Below are positions 22,917-34,403 of a stretch of 64,000 nucleotides of DNA, one piece after another (position 1 is the first letter of the stretch; each line of letters opens with the position of its first letter). The position numbers were made by a program, and so were the translations under genes. Location of the stretch: positions 59,907,501-59,971,500 of the forward strand of contig CM059584.1 in assembly GCA_030407085.1 (NCBI GenBank), given 5' to 3'. Source of the stretch: Trichopria drosophilae. Lineage: Eukaryota; Arthropoda; Insecta; Hymenoptera; Diapriidae. A model generated the notes under the pieces. The model had not been told where the DNA came from. It was given only the letters and a program-made list of their open reading frames with translations, and ran no database searches.

Positions 22917-24190
22917 TGCTCTGCAATAATAATTTTAATTCATGATTTATAAAAAAATATAAATTAAAATATAATTTGTAAGGTAACGACACTTTTGATT
23001 ATTATGTACGATATTTTAGTAATTTGGCGCATGTCGGAAAACGCAAAATCGGAACCCGGAAAATAAATCTACGGGTGCGGTCATTGCGCGTTAGATTATT
23101 GTTGTCGCATTATTTAAAAGGCGCCTATATGAAAAGGATGCCAATTCCGTCGGATAAGACAGGAACATGTGTCCATTTGCATTCGTATATCCTAAAAGAG
23201 CTGAGGTACGAGGTATTGCAAGGAGCAGATTGCAGATTGCGATTATTAAATAATATTATAATTAAAGTTATTAAGTAGGTTTTCCCTTTTCTTATTTTTA
23301 TTCTTAGGGCGTTAGTGTTTCCATTTTTTCGTTACTTTTTTACTCGCCACCATCGAGGTTGTAACCGTCAGAAAATTCGAAGATTCCATCCACGTCATAA
23401 GGATCCTGCTTCGGCACAGGCGGTCACAATAACAAATTAAGAAAGGAAATAAAATATATTATATCTCCTCTTGTGATACCGCGTTACCGAGGAAATTCAA
23501 AAGAAAAAACTTAAAAATCTAAAAAATAGCCGCTATACAATTTTACATTTTTTGACACGTGCCTTTCGTGTAAATAATCGGATGTTAATAACAATTAATA
23601 TCTGAACGGAAGAATCTATTCGGATGTTTAATTTATAAATAATTATATTAAGATGCAAATAAAACATTACTAAAACAACACAATTTGCATTAATAAAATA
23701 ACATTATTATTATCGGTCATTTCCTGGAATTATTCGTCTTGTGCATCGAGAGTGGAAGATTGGCGGAAACATCCGAAAGCAGAAAACGAACTCTTCGGTG
23801 ATAGTCGACTTCGGCAGGAACGGTTGGTCTAGGAGACAAGTGTACAGGAATGAAATGTAACCGTCATCAAGAATCGTACACATGCACATTAAGGAAAATA
23901 CGTCATCAGTTGGTGAATGACAAATGTGTCTGGTCTGCGAGAGGTTTTATTTACGTTGGTTTGGGTTATGAATTTTAATCAATATTATTTTTTCAATAAA
24001 TGTAAATGTTATTGGCTCTGCCAATCTCTTGAACAAAAATTAAAAATTTCTTCATTCTTCCTTCTTCGTGAATTGAAAGACACTTATCACTTTTTAAAAT
24101 TAAGACTTTATTTAAAATTGAAAACATACAAAAAATAAAACTTAAAACTCTTTAAAAAATATATACAAAAAATTAAAATTAATTTTGAAA
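22917..24190. other. Unannotated AT-rich spacer
   Basis: The 84 aa open frame at 23024-23278 has no recognised motif. The remainder has no repeat or gene I can support. Confidence 0.45.
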
Positions 24191-24231
24191 GACTTAACGT
24201 TTCGGACCTCTCGGGTCCCTCTTCAGGAGTC
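24191..24231 (-). ncRNA. Hammerhead-ribozyme-like motif, Penelope type
   Basis: On the minus strand the sequence reads CTCCTGAAGAGG, then GACC-CGAGA-GGTC as a stem-loop, then CGAAACGTTAAGTC. This gives the hammerhead core in order: CTGAnGA, stem II (GGACC pairing with GGTCC, loop CGAGA), GAAAC, a very short stem III and a GTC cleavage triplet. Such short-stem-III hammerheads are known from the terminal repeats of Penelope-like retroelements. Stem I is not convincing here, so cleavage activity is uncertain. No Penelope reverse transcriptase was seen nearby, so this would be a terminal-repeat fragment. Confidence 0.5.
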
Positions 24232-24239
24232 AATAATTA

Positions 24240-25215
24240 ATAAAGTTTTTAAAATTTTAAAATATTAAAAACATTTACATTTATTGAAGAAATCAAGCCT
24301 ATCTTAAAACCCTATTTTTATTAATATTATTTTTCTTTCCTTTTAATGTTGACATAAAATGTGTTTATTTATATTTGCTTGATAAGTATCATGAATTAGA
24401 ATTTAATAATCCTTCGTGAAATTGTATGTTGTTACCTTCAATTGTTTCATTACAATTTTTAATAAGGAATCTCTTCGAAGGGCTGAATTTAATTTTTATA
24501 ATCATATTATTTTGTTTCAGAGATAAATTTAAAATTTACGTGACCCTCACTCCTCAGGTCGGCACAGTCGGATTCTTATATAGCCGGTAATAACCATCGA
24601 ACACTCACAAATTATTGAATAATTTTGTATGATAAGGCATTTTCATTTCTTAGAAAAATAATAAAATGTTCTATCTGTCTTAGTGCAGGCCCCCCTGCGC
24701 ATATTGTACAATTCGTCCTTGCCATTTACACGATTTCTTTTTGGCTCTCCGATGTCAAGTTTCGAATCCAATCCCGCTCTGCCTCGCGGTCCCCTCATGC
24801 TCCTATCTTAATGATAGTGTTATGTTTAATTTCGATCAAACTCTGTCCTATGCTTTTCCGAGGTGGAAATATATTTCTCTCCGTTTTTCTCATTTAGTTA
24901 CCGATGGGATTCCCTCGGGGCGCCACTTTACGACATTTTCAAAATCGGCTCGCTACATTCAGCCAACTGAGCGATCTCACCTATAATCACTGACAAAATA
25001 TTTCAATTTCAATTTTCTAGAATTATATTAGTTTTGTGTGTGAAATAAGCAATGCTGAAGTAAACATTGCTTGCAATATTGATGCAGTTAAAATACACCT
25101 TGAATTACAATTTAAAAAAATAAAATAATCAGTCCTCATTGACGTAAAGAAAACTTCACTCCGTAACTGCTGTAAATTCGGAATTTTGTACGTAGATTAT
25201 AAATTTCATTAATAA
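24240..25215. other. Unannotated spacer
   Basis: Contains two overlapping open frames (24625-24986, plus) without recognisable motifs. No shared repeat was identified. Confidence 0.45.
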
Positions 25216-25354
25216 TTTTTTTTAACTCCGTGCGCTAAGTGCTCACTTAGCACACTGTTTTCCGTGTGCAAAGTAGAACATTCGTGCACGAATGTTCTAA
25301 AATGCACGGAAAACAGTGTGCTAACTGGGCACTTAGCTCACACGTTAAAAAAAA
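25216..25354. repeat. Small palindromic element (139 bp)
   Basis: The arms pair from the outer T-run/A-run inwards (GCTAAGTGCTCACTTAGCAC against its counterpart) and meet in a perfect 22 bp palindrome at 25276-25297. Probably a tiny MITE. Confidence 0.8.
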
Positions 25355-25465
25355 TAGTATACGATACGCTTGCGCGTAGGTGATCCCCGCACTCGCTACG
25401 CTCGGGCGCCAACTCCGCTCGTGCGCGAATCACCTACTTAGCGCACTTGTATCGTAATGTACTAT
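25355..25465. repeat. Second palindromic element, abutting the first
   Basis: TAGTATACGATAC at the left and GTATCGTAATGTACTA at the right are imperfect inverted ends, with GTAGGTGAT and ATCACCTAC further in. The GC-rich centre carries CTCGCTACGCTCG. Confidence 0.75.
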
Positions 25466-26317
25466 TTTAATATTGTTGTATTTAAAAAAAAAAGCTGAAA
25501 ATACTACGTACTGTTCATTTACGAAATGTATTCTTCTAATCATAAAATCGGTACATTTTGAACCTACCGACGGGGATAACTACTATTAACCCTTTGTTTA
25601 TAAAATGTGGTGTTTTAATGTTAGAATCTATATATTTTGCATCAGGCAAGGAGACACTCCGTGATATCGAAGGCCATTATAGATTTTTTGCAAGTAAAAT
25701 GATAAATTCAACTTAAACACATTTCTTGTAGTGTTTGGAGTTGCTGATTACTAATCCATTGTTGGATTTTCAAAATTAAAAATAGCGGATCCATCGAATT
25801 TGAATTGATTTGATCTGGGACAAACGTGAAGTGCAGGAATTACAGTAAAGAATAGATTGTTGGATGTGACGCACTTACATCCAATACTACTATGCTGAAT
25901 TTTTTCCAAAGAGTATTTTCTTGTTTTTAAAAATTATTAATGAGTTAATTTAATTACTTTATAATGCAATTATTAACACTTATTTACATAATAAAAAAAA
26001 TATTTGTACAGTCAATGCCACATTAATTTTTTTATATATTTTATACGTTTATAACAGAACAAACATCCTTTCGTTGAAAAAAGTTTCTTAATGAATTCCT
26101 TTATTTTGAATTTTTTAAAATAATATTCCTGCGGGTTGATTATATCTTTTTTACTCTATATAGTTAATTTAATACATGACATACATATGTTCTTATACAT
26201 CAACAGCTCCTAACCGCACAATCATTTTTTATTGACATAATAATCCTGATGCAATCAAAGAATTACAATTTTCTTAGCTTTAAGGTGAAAGTCGAGGGGC
26301 CTATCAGCCCAGAATTT
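25466..26317. other. AT-rich spacer with one dispersed-repeat fragment
   Basis: About 25735-25800 (GCTGATTACTAATCC, then AAAATAGCGGATCC) resembles the inner part of the inverted repeats at 37330-37400. This suggests a decayed relative of that element end. The rest is featureless. Confidence 0.45.
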
Positions 26318-26530
26318 CCTAAAAAAAGTCAGTGACAATCTTAGTCTAAAGTGAGTAGTTTAGCCAAAAACAACGTCAACAGTTGCAGTAGATATTATTA
26401 AGATTTTTTAACAAGCTTGGTTAACTTGTAAGATAAAATTCCAGCCCTATTGATGGTTAAACTATTAACTTTAGACTAGGGCTGTCACTAACTTTTTTGT
26501 AGGAAATTTTGTGATGTACAAAAAATAGTT
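26318..26530. repeat. Inverted pair of a dispersed repeat
   Basis: 26318-26363 and 26456-26515 are reverse complements of one another (core TTTAGACTAGGGCTGTC, then TTTTTTGTAGGAAAT). A third copy lies at 50943-51060 on the plus strand, extending through a GTTTTCGATACG-type block that matches ATGCGATACG here. Confidence 0.75.
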
Positions 26531-26925
26531 CAGTGCATTTTTACTGTAACTTGCACTGTATGCGATACGGCAGCCTTGAAATGAAAAAAAGTGCCCATTT
26601 TTTAATCTTAAACGACCTTTAAAAATCATATAAACAACATAGTTTAAAAATGTGCTATATATTTAACGATATGTCAAGAGTGGATATATAAAAAAAAGAA
26701 TTATTTTTTACGTATTCGAATTTTAATCGCTATTGTACATCTTGATGGCAGACCACTGCCGCTGAGGCTTGTCCTTTCCGATGTTCGAGACGCTGCGCTT
26801 CGAGTTCGTATCACAACGTGACGTTTGAAGGCCTTAAGTGCTTCGCTGCGGATATAACCAAAGCGTCGAGTGGAGACATATGATCCGAACTCCACGTGAG
26901 GAAATTTCTCTCAGTGTACATACAA

Positions 26926-27266
26926 CACAACACCCACCCAGAGCCAGTCCCCCCTCCCCAATGTCGGTACCACCAGCAGATTCGGTAGACTGTGCCGTAG
27001 CGGGGATTAGCCCATCTTTATCCTAGATAAGACCCACGACGTACCGACCGCGGATAAGACGCTGATGGTACCGATAACTTTGGACGGGGGTCGGCAGCGG
27101 TCCCAAATTCGTATCTTCGCCCAGCAAGGTAGCCCTGGTCATTCCAACACTGGACGTAGGCAGAGAAAATTGCACGGACGGGGATTCGAACTTGGGACCT
27201 TCGCGACGTTCAGTTCGGGCGGACTAAGACTGACGCCTTAGCCCGCACGACCATCTCGCCGTCCTT
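26926..27266 (-). mobile_element. tRNA-derived SINE (family 2)
   Basis: On the minus strand it starts near 27266 with GGACGGCGAGATGGTCGTG (A-box region about 27242-27253). The B box GTTCGAATCC lies at about 27182-27191 and the tRNA-like head closes in CCCCGTCCGTGC. A GC-rich body follows and ends near GGGGGACTGGCTCTGGGT. The sequence is unrelated to the SINE at 2273. Short plus-strand open frames here are shadows. Confidence 0.7.
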
Positions 27267-27412
27267 ATAACATATAATCACCGTTAGATGCCATCGCGGC
27301 ACTCTGGTCGTGTTTTGTTTTCGCTATCGAAATGACCTTCCGTTTAGTATGTAAGGAATGGATTGAGATATTCAAATGCGATACAGAGGTGTCAAGTCGC
27401 TCTACGGGGCGC

Positions 27413-27500
27413 AGTAATGGGGGACTGGCTCTGGGTTGATGTTGCCTTGTATTGGCATGTATTGTCTTCTAAATGTCTTCGATTGTCTGTCCGACCTATC
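27413..27500 (+). repeat. Inverted fragment of the family 2 SINE 3' end
   Basis: GGGGGACTGGCTCTGGGTTG repeats the end of the neighbouring SINE in opposite orientation, so the two fragments form an inverted pair about 450 bp apart. Confidence 0.65.
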
Positions 27501-27649
27501 CACCCGAGAACCGAACCGTGAATAGGCAAAAAAATGTCATTAAAGCGGGGGTAATTCCTTTCCTTTATCCTTTTATCCTTTTTTTTAGTGCATTTCCATT
27601 TTTCATTACATTATGCCGAAGTAATCTGTATCACCGGCTTCTGGTCAAT

Positions 27650-28065
27650 CAAAAAGTTAAAAAGTCCAATTTCGATACGGAGGAAACAACAGAAACTGAT
27701 GATTTCATTTATTGTGTATTTATTTCAAATCCAGATGATTCTGGTGGGTCTGATGTAGACGATTCTGATGAAGATAATCTTGATAAATCAGATTTTGAAG
27801 GTATGTCTTTTCCAACACAATCGTATAAACAAATTTCGGAAAAATATACGGAAACTAAAAAAAAATTAGAAAACGATTATCAATATAAATGGGTACATGG
27901 AACCAAAGGTTACGGTGATGTTCTATCTAATGAAACTCTACTCACTGAACAAAATAAGAAAGAGATACTTTCTTGTACTCGTAAAGAAATATTCGAAATA
28001 TTTTTTTTCAAACCAATTGAAGAAATTTATAATTGAGGCTACAAAAATAAATGGATCAAGAGAAG
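27650..28065 (+). pseudogene. piggyBac-like transposase N-terminal fragment
   Basis: The frame from about 27650 holds an acidic, Ser/Asp-rich stretch (GGSDVDDSDEDNLDKSDFEG), then KWVHGTKGYGD and TRKEIFEIFFFKPIEEI. After one frame change near 28020 it continues IIEATKINGS. An acidic N-terminus followed by an EIFE.FF...E.I..ET/EA segment is typical of piggyBac transposases just before the catalytic core. No DDD core, TTAA ends or TIRs follow. The first 60 residues of the open frame are not homologous and are probably spurious. Confidence 0.45.
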
Positions 28066-28116
28066 TGGTCGCTCCTCGCGCTAAGTTCTTTTCACACAAC
28101 ATCCTATACACGCTGT

Positions 28117-28135
28117 ATATATATATATATATATA
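28117..28135. repeat. (TA)n microsatellite
   Basis: About nine TA units between the piggyBac fragment and unassigned sequence. Confidence 0.8.
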
Positions 28136-28284
28136 GCGGCGACCGCTACTCTATTACCGCTAACATATTTCAAATGTCACAACATGGAACACATATGTAT
28201 CGTCTGCGCTTCTCCTACAAAGATTTCCTCATTCAGACTATGCTCAATATTTTTTATTTTTTTTATCTTCAATTTATATCTGCG

Positions 28285-29900
28285 CGATGTCTGCGCAGTA
28301 GACATACCGGAATGTACGCCATTGGAGGAGTACGTGGCTCAAATCTGCTTGGAGTTTGTAACCCGGAAGCAGATGATCGTTGAGCGACGTAAAATTATAT
28401 GAGAGATGCGACGCATTAAAAACAAAGCACATCTTGGTTGTAGTGCTCGACTCTTTGAGCCCGCCGCGGTGAGGTAAATACACGACGAGAGTATCGTCGC
28501 TCGATGCAGAGACCTGTGTCATATGACCTTGAGCCTCGTAACTTACATAAAATTTGCGTACGCTTGCGAATTGAATGGTCGACGTGTGAACCATTTCTCA
28601 AGTGATTTGAACGCAGATAGTGCTGACAAACTAGAACTTCCGATACTTACGGATGGGGGGTTCCTTAAGGGGAGCTGTACTATGTAGCGCCCACTCTCGT
28701 CGCGTGAGTGTGTGTCGACGAAGTGTCGTTCACACTGGATATCTTCGTCGAAAGCAGGCACTCGGCAGGGAATGAATTTAACTTCCCATAAGCGTTGCAC
28801 GGCGTGAGACAGTTGCGTTGTATTTCAGCAATGATGTGCATTGATTGAAGTTGGAATATATCCCGAAGGTGACCGGAACTAACCCGATAGAATCCACCCA
28901 AGAACGGTGTTTTGAGCTGTGGGCCGCTCTGCAAATCCGTGAACGAGACCGTCACGAAGAAGAGAGCAATACAAATCAGCTCCGATGATGGCAAGGATCG
29001 GATCAGTGTTGCTAAGATCTGGATCTGCAAGTTCGAGTTGCTGCAAATGCGGCCATTGCTGAACAACTGTCGTAGGAGGCGGCATATATGACGTCACTGT
29101 CGGTAGGACAAGCGCGTGCGTTCGGAATCGAGGATACTGAGAATGGATGGGGGAAATGTAGATTTCCGCTGCCCGATCGGCAGAACCCCCCTGAGCCCCT
29201 CCGACTCCGCTGAATACAGTGGATGCACGCACGGACCGCGCATCAAGAATTTTGACTAACTTTTCAGAAATGTTAAACAAAATCAAGTTTCGACGAAAAC
29301 AAATGAAATAAAATCGAGTTCCATTGGTCGACAGGTTCACCTAGAGCTTTAAGTGCTTCGAGAATAGCGGAACCTTTTTGAATAAAATCGCGAAGATCCG
29401 ACGCGGAATTTTTCCGAACAATCGGTAACGAAAATAGCGCCTGTAAATGATGATCGATAATTTGCCTCGGATTAGCAAAATGATCTTCTAATAAATCCCG
29501 AGCAATTTAAAAATTATCTGAAGTAGAGGTCAAATGACCGATCATTGAAACAGGCTCGCCCTCAAGTTTCGTCTTCAGGTAATGAAATTTGCGAACATCG
29601 TCGTTCGAACTATCGCTTATAATAATCGATTTAAACAAATCACGAAACGATTGCCAATTGTCATAATTACCGGTGAACTTTGGAATGTCGATGCGTGGAA
29701 GATGACTCGATGATCGGATCGTAGGATTACCTTGAAATGGAACAGCTGCTAGCACATCAACGAAAGCATCATGGAGCATGGACAACGTGACAGGCACTGA
29801 GGCGGCAATCGCTTCTGATATTTCGTCGACGAAACTGAAATACGCCTCTTCTTCCGTTTCGAACTTGTTGTCTCTGAAGTATGGATGACGTTGCTACAAG
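28285..29900 (-). pseudogene. BEL gag-protease-RT fragment, broken
   Basis: Gag: 29797-29507 contains LPRIDIPKFTGNYDNWQSFRDLF and continues in the same sense to about 29345. The zinc knuckles and the protease active site are absent, because gag runs directly into the later protease domain (WPHLQQLELADPD, then ILAIIGADLYCSLL, then NTVLGWILSG at about 28880). The RT N-terminus is in two frames at 28800-28285 (ERHFVDTHSRDESGRYIVQLPL and VYLPHRGGLKESSTTTKMCFVF), ending at the first catalytic Asp motif. It has multiple frame breaks plus a gag-protease deletion. Confidence 0.85.
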
Positions 29901-30496
29901 TCGTTGGACGTCAAAACGAGGCGAAGGTGAACCTGCCGACAGGTCGCCCAGGTGGTCTCAATAATCGCCTATCGTGCTTTAAGTTGTGCACAAGTGCGAT
30001 CGATGTCTGTAGATATTGATAGACATCAATACGCCCGATGCATGGAAGCGAAGTTTAATTCTTACGAAGCAAGCAATTCCTCGACGGTTTCGGCGGTTTG
30101 TGTTCTGGTACCCATGTTGACTATCTCAGACGACGAATTGAATTTGGTAAAGAGGCGACGCAAGAATGGCGTCGAAAATCACGCGTCCAGTGAACAGCGT
30201 GCGGTACGATCGTCTCGGGCAATCAGGTGAGAGAGTGCGAGCAAACCAAGCATCGACGGGGGAGATAAGCGAAGTCAGTGTTTCCCTTCTACTGCGTGAG
30301 AGGGGCGCGGCTGATCGCATCGAAGGGGCGACGGCGGCGGCCCGTGGAAAGCGGTAGAAACAGAGGGGGAACGACCGATGATCCAATGTTGCCAACTTCT
30401 GCTGGCTCCAGCGTGGAGAAACATCGTGAACCTCCAATATGGCTTCTAATATGATCTCCAGATAGAGTCCAATGGCGTCGAGACAGCGTCCTTTTT

Positions 30497-30518
30497 CAGA
30501 TCCTGGCAGGATCGCCAT
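30497..30518 (-). other. Primer-binding site of the minus-strand BEL element
   Basis: TGGCGATCCTGCCAGGATC on the minus strand, next to the LTR, identical to the motif at 8053. Confidence 0.7.
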
Positions 30519-30520
30519 TA

Positions 30521-30910
30521 TGTTCACGCAACGAGAAGGAAAGCGAAGGTTTCTGGCGAACGTAGAATTTGTGGATCCGGATCAATCGGGAGAGGCGAGA
30601 AAAAGGAGTACCACTTGTATTTTCATCGTTTTTTTTTTTACTTTTGAAGATGATGTTCGGACACTACTTATAAAGATTAGCTGTATCCCCACAGGAGCCG
30701 ATGCGCGCGAGAGCTCAAACGAGAGGCGAGTGAGTGCTGTGACGCCACGGCGCGGACGCGGTAACAGCAAATGATGGCGATACGGACCACAGCGGCGCGC
30801 CGCGGGAGCGGTAAGTGAACCGACTCGTTCGACGGTAAGTTAGCGGACTTACTTCGCTACTACGTTACGCGTGAGCGCAACAGGATCTAATAACATACTT
30901 GATTGTTACA
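30521..30910 (-). repeat. LTR of the minus-strand BEL element
   Basis: In element orientation it starts TGTAACAATCAAG and ends GCGTGAACA directly before the primer site (390 bp). No second copy occurs near 28285, consistent with loss of the 3' half. Confidence 0.65.
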
Positions 30911-30949
30911 GTCGACTGTCGATGGTATGAAACAATTTAGATACGAAAC

Positions 30950-31765
30950 AATCCCTCTTGTTGGCTTCAATGCTCTTTACCACGAATAATTATTGAAGTG
31001 TAGCTGGGAACAGCTTGACAAGATTAGTGGGTTGACATCGATTTTTTGACATCCTGGCTGTTGAAAAAGTAGAAATTTTGTAGCTTCTGAGAATTTATTG
31101 AAAAGTAAGTAAAAATTTTTGAAATGTAATCTTCCAGTGATCTTGGGAGTACATTTTTTTATTTAGAAAGGAATCTCCGTAATTGACTTATAGGAGAAGG
31201 GAAGAAACTGTTAGAAGCATGTGTTACTTCTAATTATCGTGTTAAGAATTTAAGTCTTTTCACGTAATGATATATTCTGCTGTTATTTCAAGCTCCAAAG
31301 TTCTTCCACTTGCGATAAAATTGTGATACGCAAGTATTCATAATAAAAGTGTCTCCTGATATATTTATCTTGTACAGTCGATTGTCAGGATTTCCATGAT
31401 AGGGAATGCTGCAAGAAGCACAAATAGATAAAGCTGGAAGAACTTTGGAGCTGGGAATAATAGCAATATATTATATTAGGATAAAAGATTTTTCTTAGTA
31501 CGATTGCTCACAGTTTATTCCAATCAGTTTTTGATTTCTTTTCTTCTGTAAGTCAAGTGCAGAGATTCTATTGTAAATTAAAAAAAACATACTCCAAAGA
31601 TCACTGAACATTATATTTGAGAAATGATTACATACGATTCAGTAATTTTTCAGGACCTTCAAAAATTCAATTTTTTCCATCAATGATTTCGCAACTACAT
31701 TTCCCAGCTACATTTGAATAGCTTCTTATAGTCAAGAGCATCGAACACAACCAGGTGGACTATTT
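30950..31765. repeat. Decayed ~800 bp palindrome
   Basis: Inner blocks AGCTCCAAAGTTCTTCCA (31290) and TGGAAGAACTTTGGAGCT (31436) are exact reverse complements. Outer blocks near 30970-31015 (AATGCTCTTTACC, then GTAGCTGGGAA) match 31690-31742 (TTTCCCAGCTACATT, then CAAGAGCAT) in inverted order. Middle parts pair imperfectly. It is probably an old foldback element. Confidence 0.65.
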
Positions 31766-33655
31766 CGTGTTAAACAGGACCCCCCAGTGGAACCATGGCT
31801 ACGTATAAACAATTGACTGCAATAGACATGTGTATTGTTAGGTAGTTTTTATATTAACCCTTTGCGCCTCAGTGGGACAGATGTCGCGTCATCCCTCTTA
31901 CATTTACATAGATTTTGCTGTTTTTCTCGTGAAATCTAAGACCCATTTTCATCAAATCTTGTTCTGTTACTTATATAGAATCTAATAATCAGTAAAAAAA
32001 TTGTTTTCCCTTTATTTCTAATAATATAATTGTTATTAAGAAAACAAGTTAAAAATGGGGATTATGCGTCATTACAGACAGAAAATTGGCCGGAAATTCT
32101 ACCCTACTTTTGTCAACCAATAGGTTTGAACCGTGTTGGCCATTTTTTTATTTATTTAATTCTACCCTACCGACTAGTCTGCGGCGATTCTGACGCATTT
32201 CTGCCGAAGAGATTAAAAGGGTCGGCGAAGGGATTAAAGACGCATTCGATCAGATCACATTTGAGAAAAGATTCGATATATTTTCGTCGAATTTCAGAAG
32301 CTACAAAATTTCCATTTTCTCACTGGCGAGGCTAACAGAAGATGTTAAACCGCTCACAAAATTCCAAGCCGAAGAAGGGGCTTCAAGCAGATCCCAATTT
32401 GTCTGATCTCATAGGCAGCAATGTTGGACTTCACTTTTTATTTCTATGAAGGTATCTCCGAAATTGTTGGTCAATTGAATGCTTACAATGTATGTTTCCA
32501 TAATAAATATATAAATAAATCTGTATGTTATTTTATTTCAAATTTGTAGAGTAATTTGAAATATATGAAATGAATATATGTTCGTATTCAAATAGTCTTC
32601 ATTTATGATAAACATTTCCTTATCTTTTCTTAAACAGCTCTTATTATTTAATTTCAAACTATATCCAAAACAATTACATATGTCAGTTTTATCATTACCA
32701 TTTCAAGGATTGAAAATTGTTTTCTTTATTATGTGATCAGCTAAAATAGGTTCACCAGTTGTTAACGATTCGGATTTCGAAGTGTCATGCAATTTTCAGA
32801 AGACATGCATTAGTTTGTCAGTCAATATATTATTGTATTATTTGCAATTTCTTACGACAAAAAATTCTAGTATTATATAACTCTATAAGTAAACAAAACT
32901 AATATTAAAAATGGGGTATTTATTATTGCATAATGATATGAGGGGAACAAAGCATAATAAATTAAGTAAAAACATTGGTTTGGAGGCTATAATGGTAGTA
33001 CCCGACCGTCAACGGAGGGGCATATGTCGTAGCTTTGTAAGATGAACCTTTCTTTGTTTACCATTCGAGGTACTGCTCGTCAATGCAATACCATATCATA
33101 ATTGCTGTTTTATTTCCTATACATTTCTGCAATTTCATCCACTTAGCAGACATTTTTCGCGAAAGGTAATATGGCGCTATCTAGAAATATGATACCATAT
33201 TGAAAATTGCAAGGACTTCAGTTTGAGAAAAATATTTTGTAATTTGGGATAGCTTTATACTTTTGTTACTTAACACCATAAACAGATTACTAAATGACGG
33301 CGTTTTTTCTTAACTCCCAAAACTTAACTAAAAGGACAGCCAAGTTTTTGACAAGCCAGTTGTGGAATGCTTGGAATAAAGGCCAATGTGTATATTATTG
33401 ATGATTTGCATCGATTTATAAAGTTCATTAAATACAGTAATAACATTTTTTTATTAAATGGTAATTTCATTAAACAAATGATTAGAATTACTTAGATTTC
33501 AAAGAACTTGGCCTTATTACATGATGTCAATGCTTTTTGTAGAATAAGAGTATAGCCTTATAATTGTACATAATTTAATTCTGATAGCATTTTTTGTGTT
33601 AATTATGTTTTACTAATAAGAACTTGGCGAGTTTTTTTACAAGAAGTCTTTTTTG
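31766..33655. other. AT-rich spacer, nothing firm
   Basis: TTAACCCTTTGCGCCTCAGT at 31855 resembles one end of a TTAA-flanked MITE, but I find no matching right end. The 101 aa open frame at 32030-32335 has no recognised motif. No other feature was supported. Confidence 0.45.
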
Positions 33656-33659
33656 GAGA

Positions 33660-33905
33660 ATATCCTCTTATAGAAGAAAGATTAAATGTATTTTTAGGTA
33701 TCTCTTCTTTGAACAAAAGATCATCTCAACGAGATTACTGGTGAACTGGTCCCTTAAAGAGATCTGAATCAGTTGCAGCAGCTATGGGCTGTAAAGAATT
33801 TGAAAAAATCAAACGCAATATGAAGTGTTCTCGTCCGACTGATGAAGATTCAAACGACAAAGTGTAGGGATTCCGAAAATTATTGGATATTTTTACTCGT
33901 TATCG
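33660..33905 (+). pseudogene. piggyBac-like transposase core fragment
   Basis: With two stops ignored, one plus-strand frame reads FLGISSLNKR, RDYW, SESVAAAMGCKEFEKIKRN and DEDSNDKV, followed by RKLLD. This order (FLGI...YW...M...FE.IKR...DK...LLD) is the start of the piggyBac catalytic region. It ends at 33905, where an unrelated dispersed repeat begins. It may belong to the same family as the N-terminal piece at 27650, but the two cannot be linked from sequence alone. Confidence 0.5.
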
Positions 33906-34130
33906 ATGCAATCAGAGCTTTGACCTCTCCCTTGTCATGTTGTAAGTTCGAATTCGCCTTTCAAAATTTTCTTTCGTCGGGGAAATCGCTCCATCAATAT
34001 GACAGTCGCACAACCGGTGTGTAGACCTTTCTCTTGACAAGCTGTTAGCGTAACTCAATGATCTCCAATAGTGACGAAACCGTTGAGTCGCTTTACACAA
34101 AACTGCTAAGACCATTTTGAAATTTCCACT
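33905..34130 (+). repeat. Dispersed direct repeat, copy 1
   Basis: About 220 bp nearly identical to 50168-50387, starting GATGCAATCAGAGCTTTGAC and ending CTAAGACCATTTTGAAAT. The similar open frames in both copies are a consequence of the repeat and not supported as genes. Confidence 0.9.
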
Positions 34131-34403
34131 AGTGCGTAAAAGTTGATTCCTCTATACCTTAAACTTTATGATTGGTCCAAAAACTTTATTCCACCCATCC
34201 TCATACGCATTGTTAATATGCCTCTTTTTATTATGTAATGCTGTGCCCCACTCATTTAGACAATCAAGAGAGGGGACACCGATGAATAGCGCGCCGACGA
34301 AAATCCACGAGCATCTTAGTTGTAGATAGCGACAGTTTGTAGAAATGTGATGATTAGGTCGGATTTGTATTATTCGGATAAATAAACAATTAGTGTTACC
34401 GAA

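Larger units (their letters stand above)
28285..30910 (-). mobile_element. BEL/Pao retrotransposon on minus strand, 3' truncated
   Basis: Reading on the minus strand: LTR 30910-30521, primer site 30518-30497, leader, gag, protease and RT start. The element ends abruptly in the RT at about 28285, straight after YCADIAQI. It differs from the BEL copy at 7564 in LTR and protein sequence but shares the primer-site motif. Confidence 0.88.

Noticed and set aside
27180..27266. Functional tRNA on the minus strand
   Set aside because: Good B box, but the 3' end lacks a proper acceptor stem and is followed by SINE body sequence.
31855..31875. TTAACCCTTTGCGC as end of a piggyBac-type MITE
   Set aside because: Only one end is visible; no inverted partner with TTAA was found within several kb.
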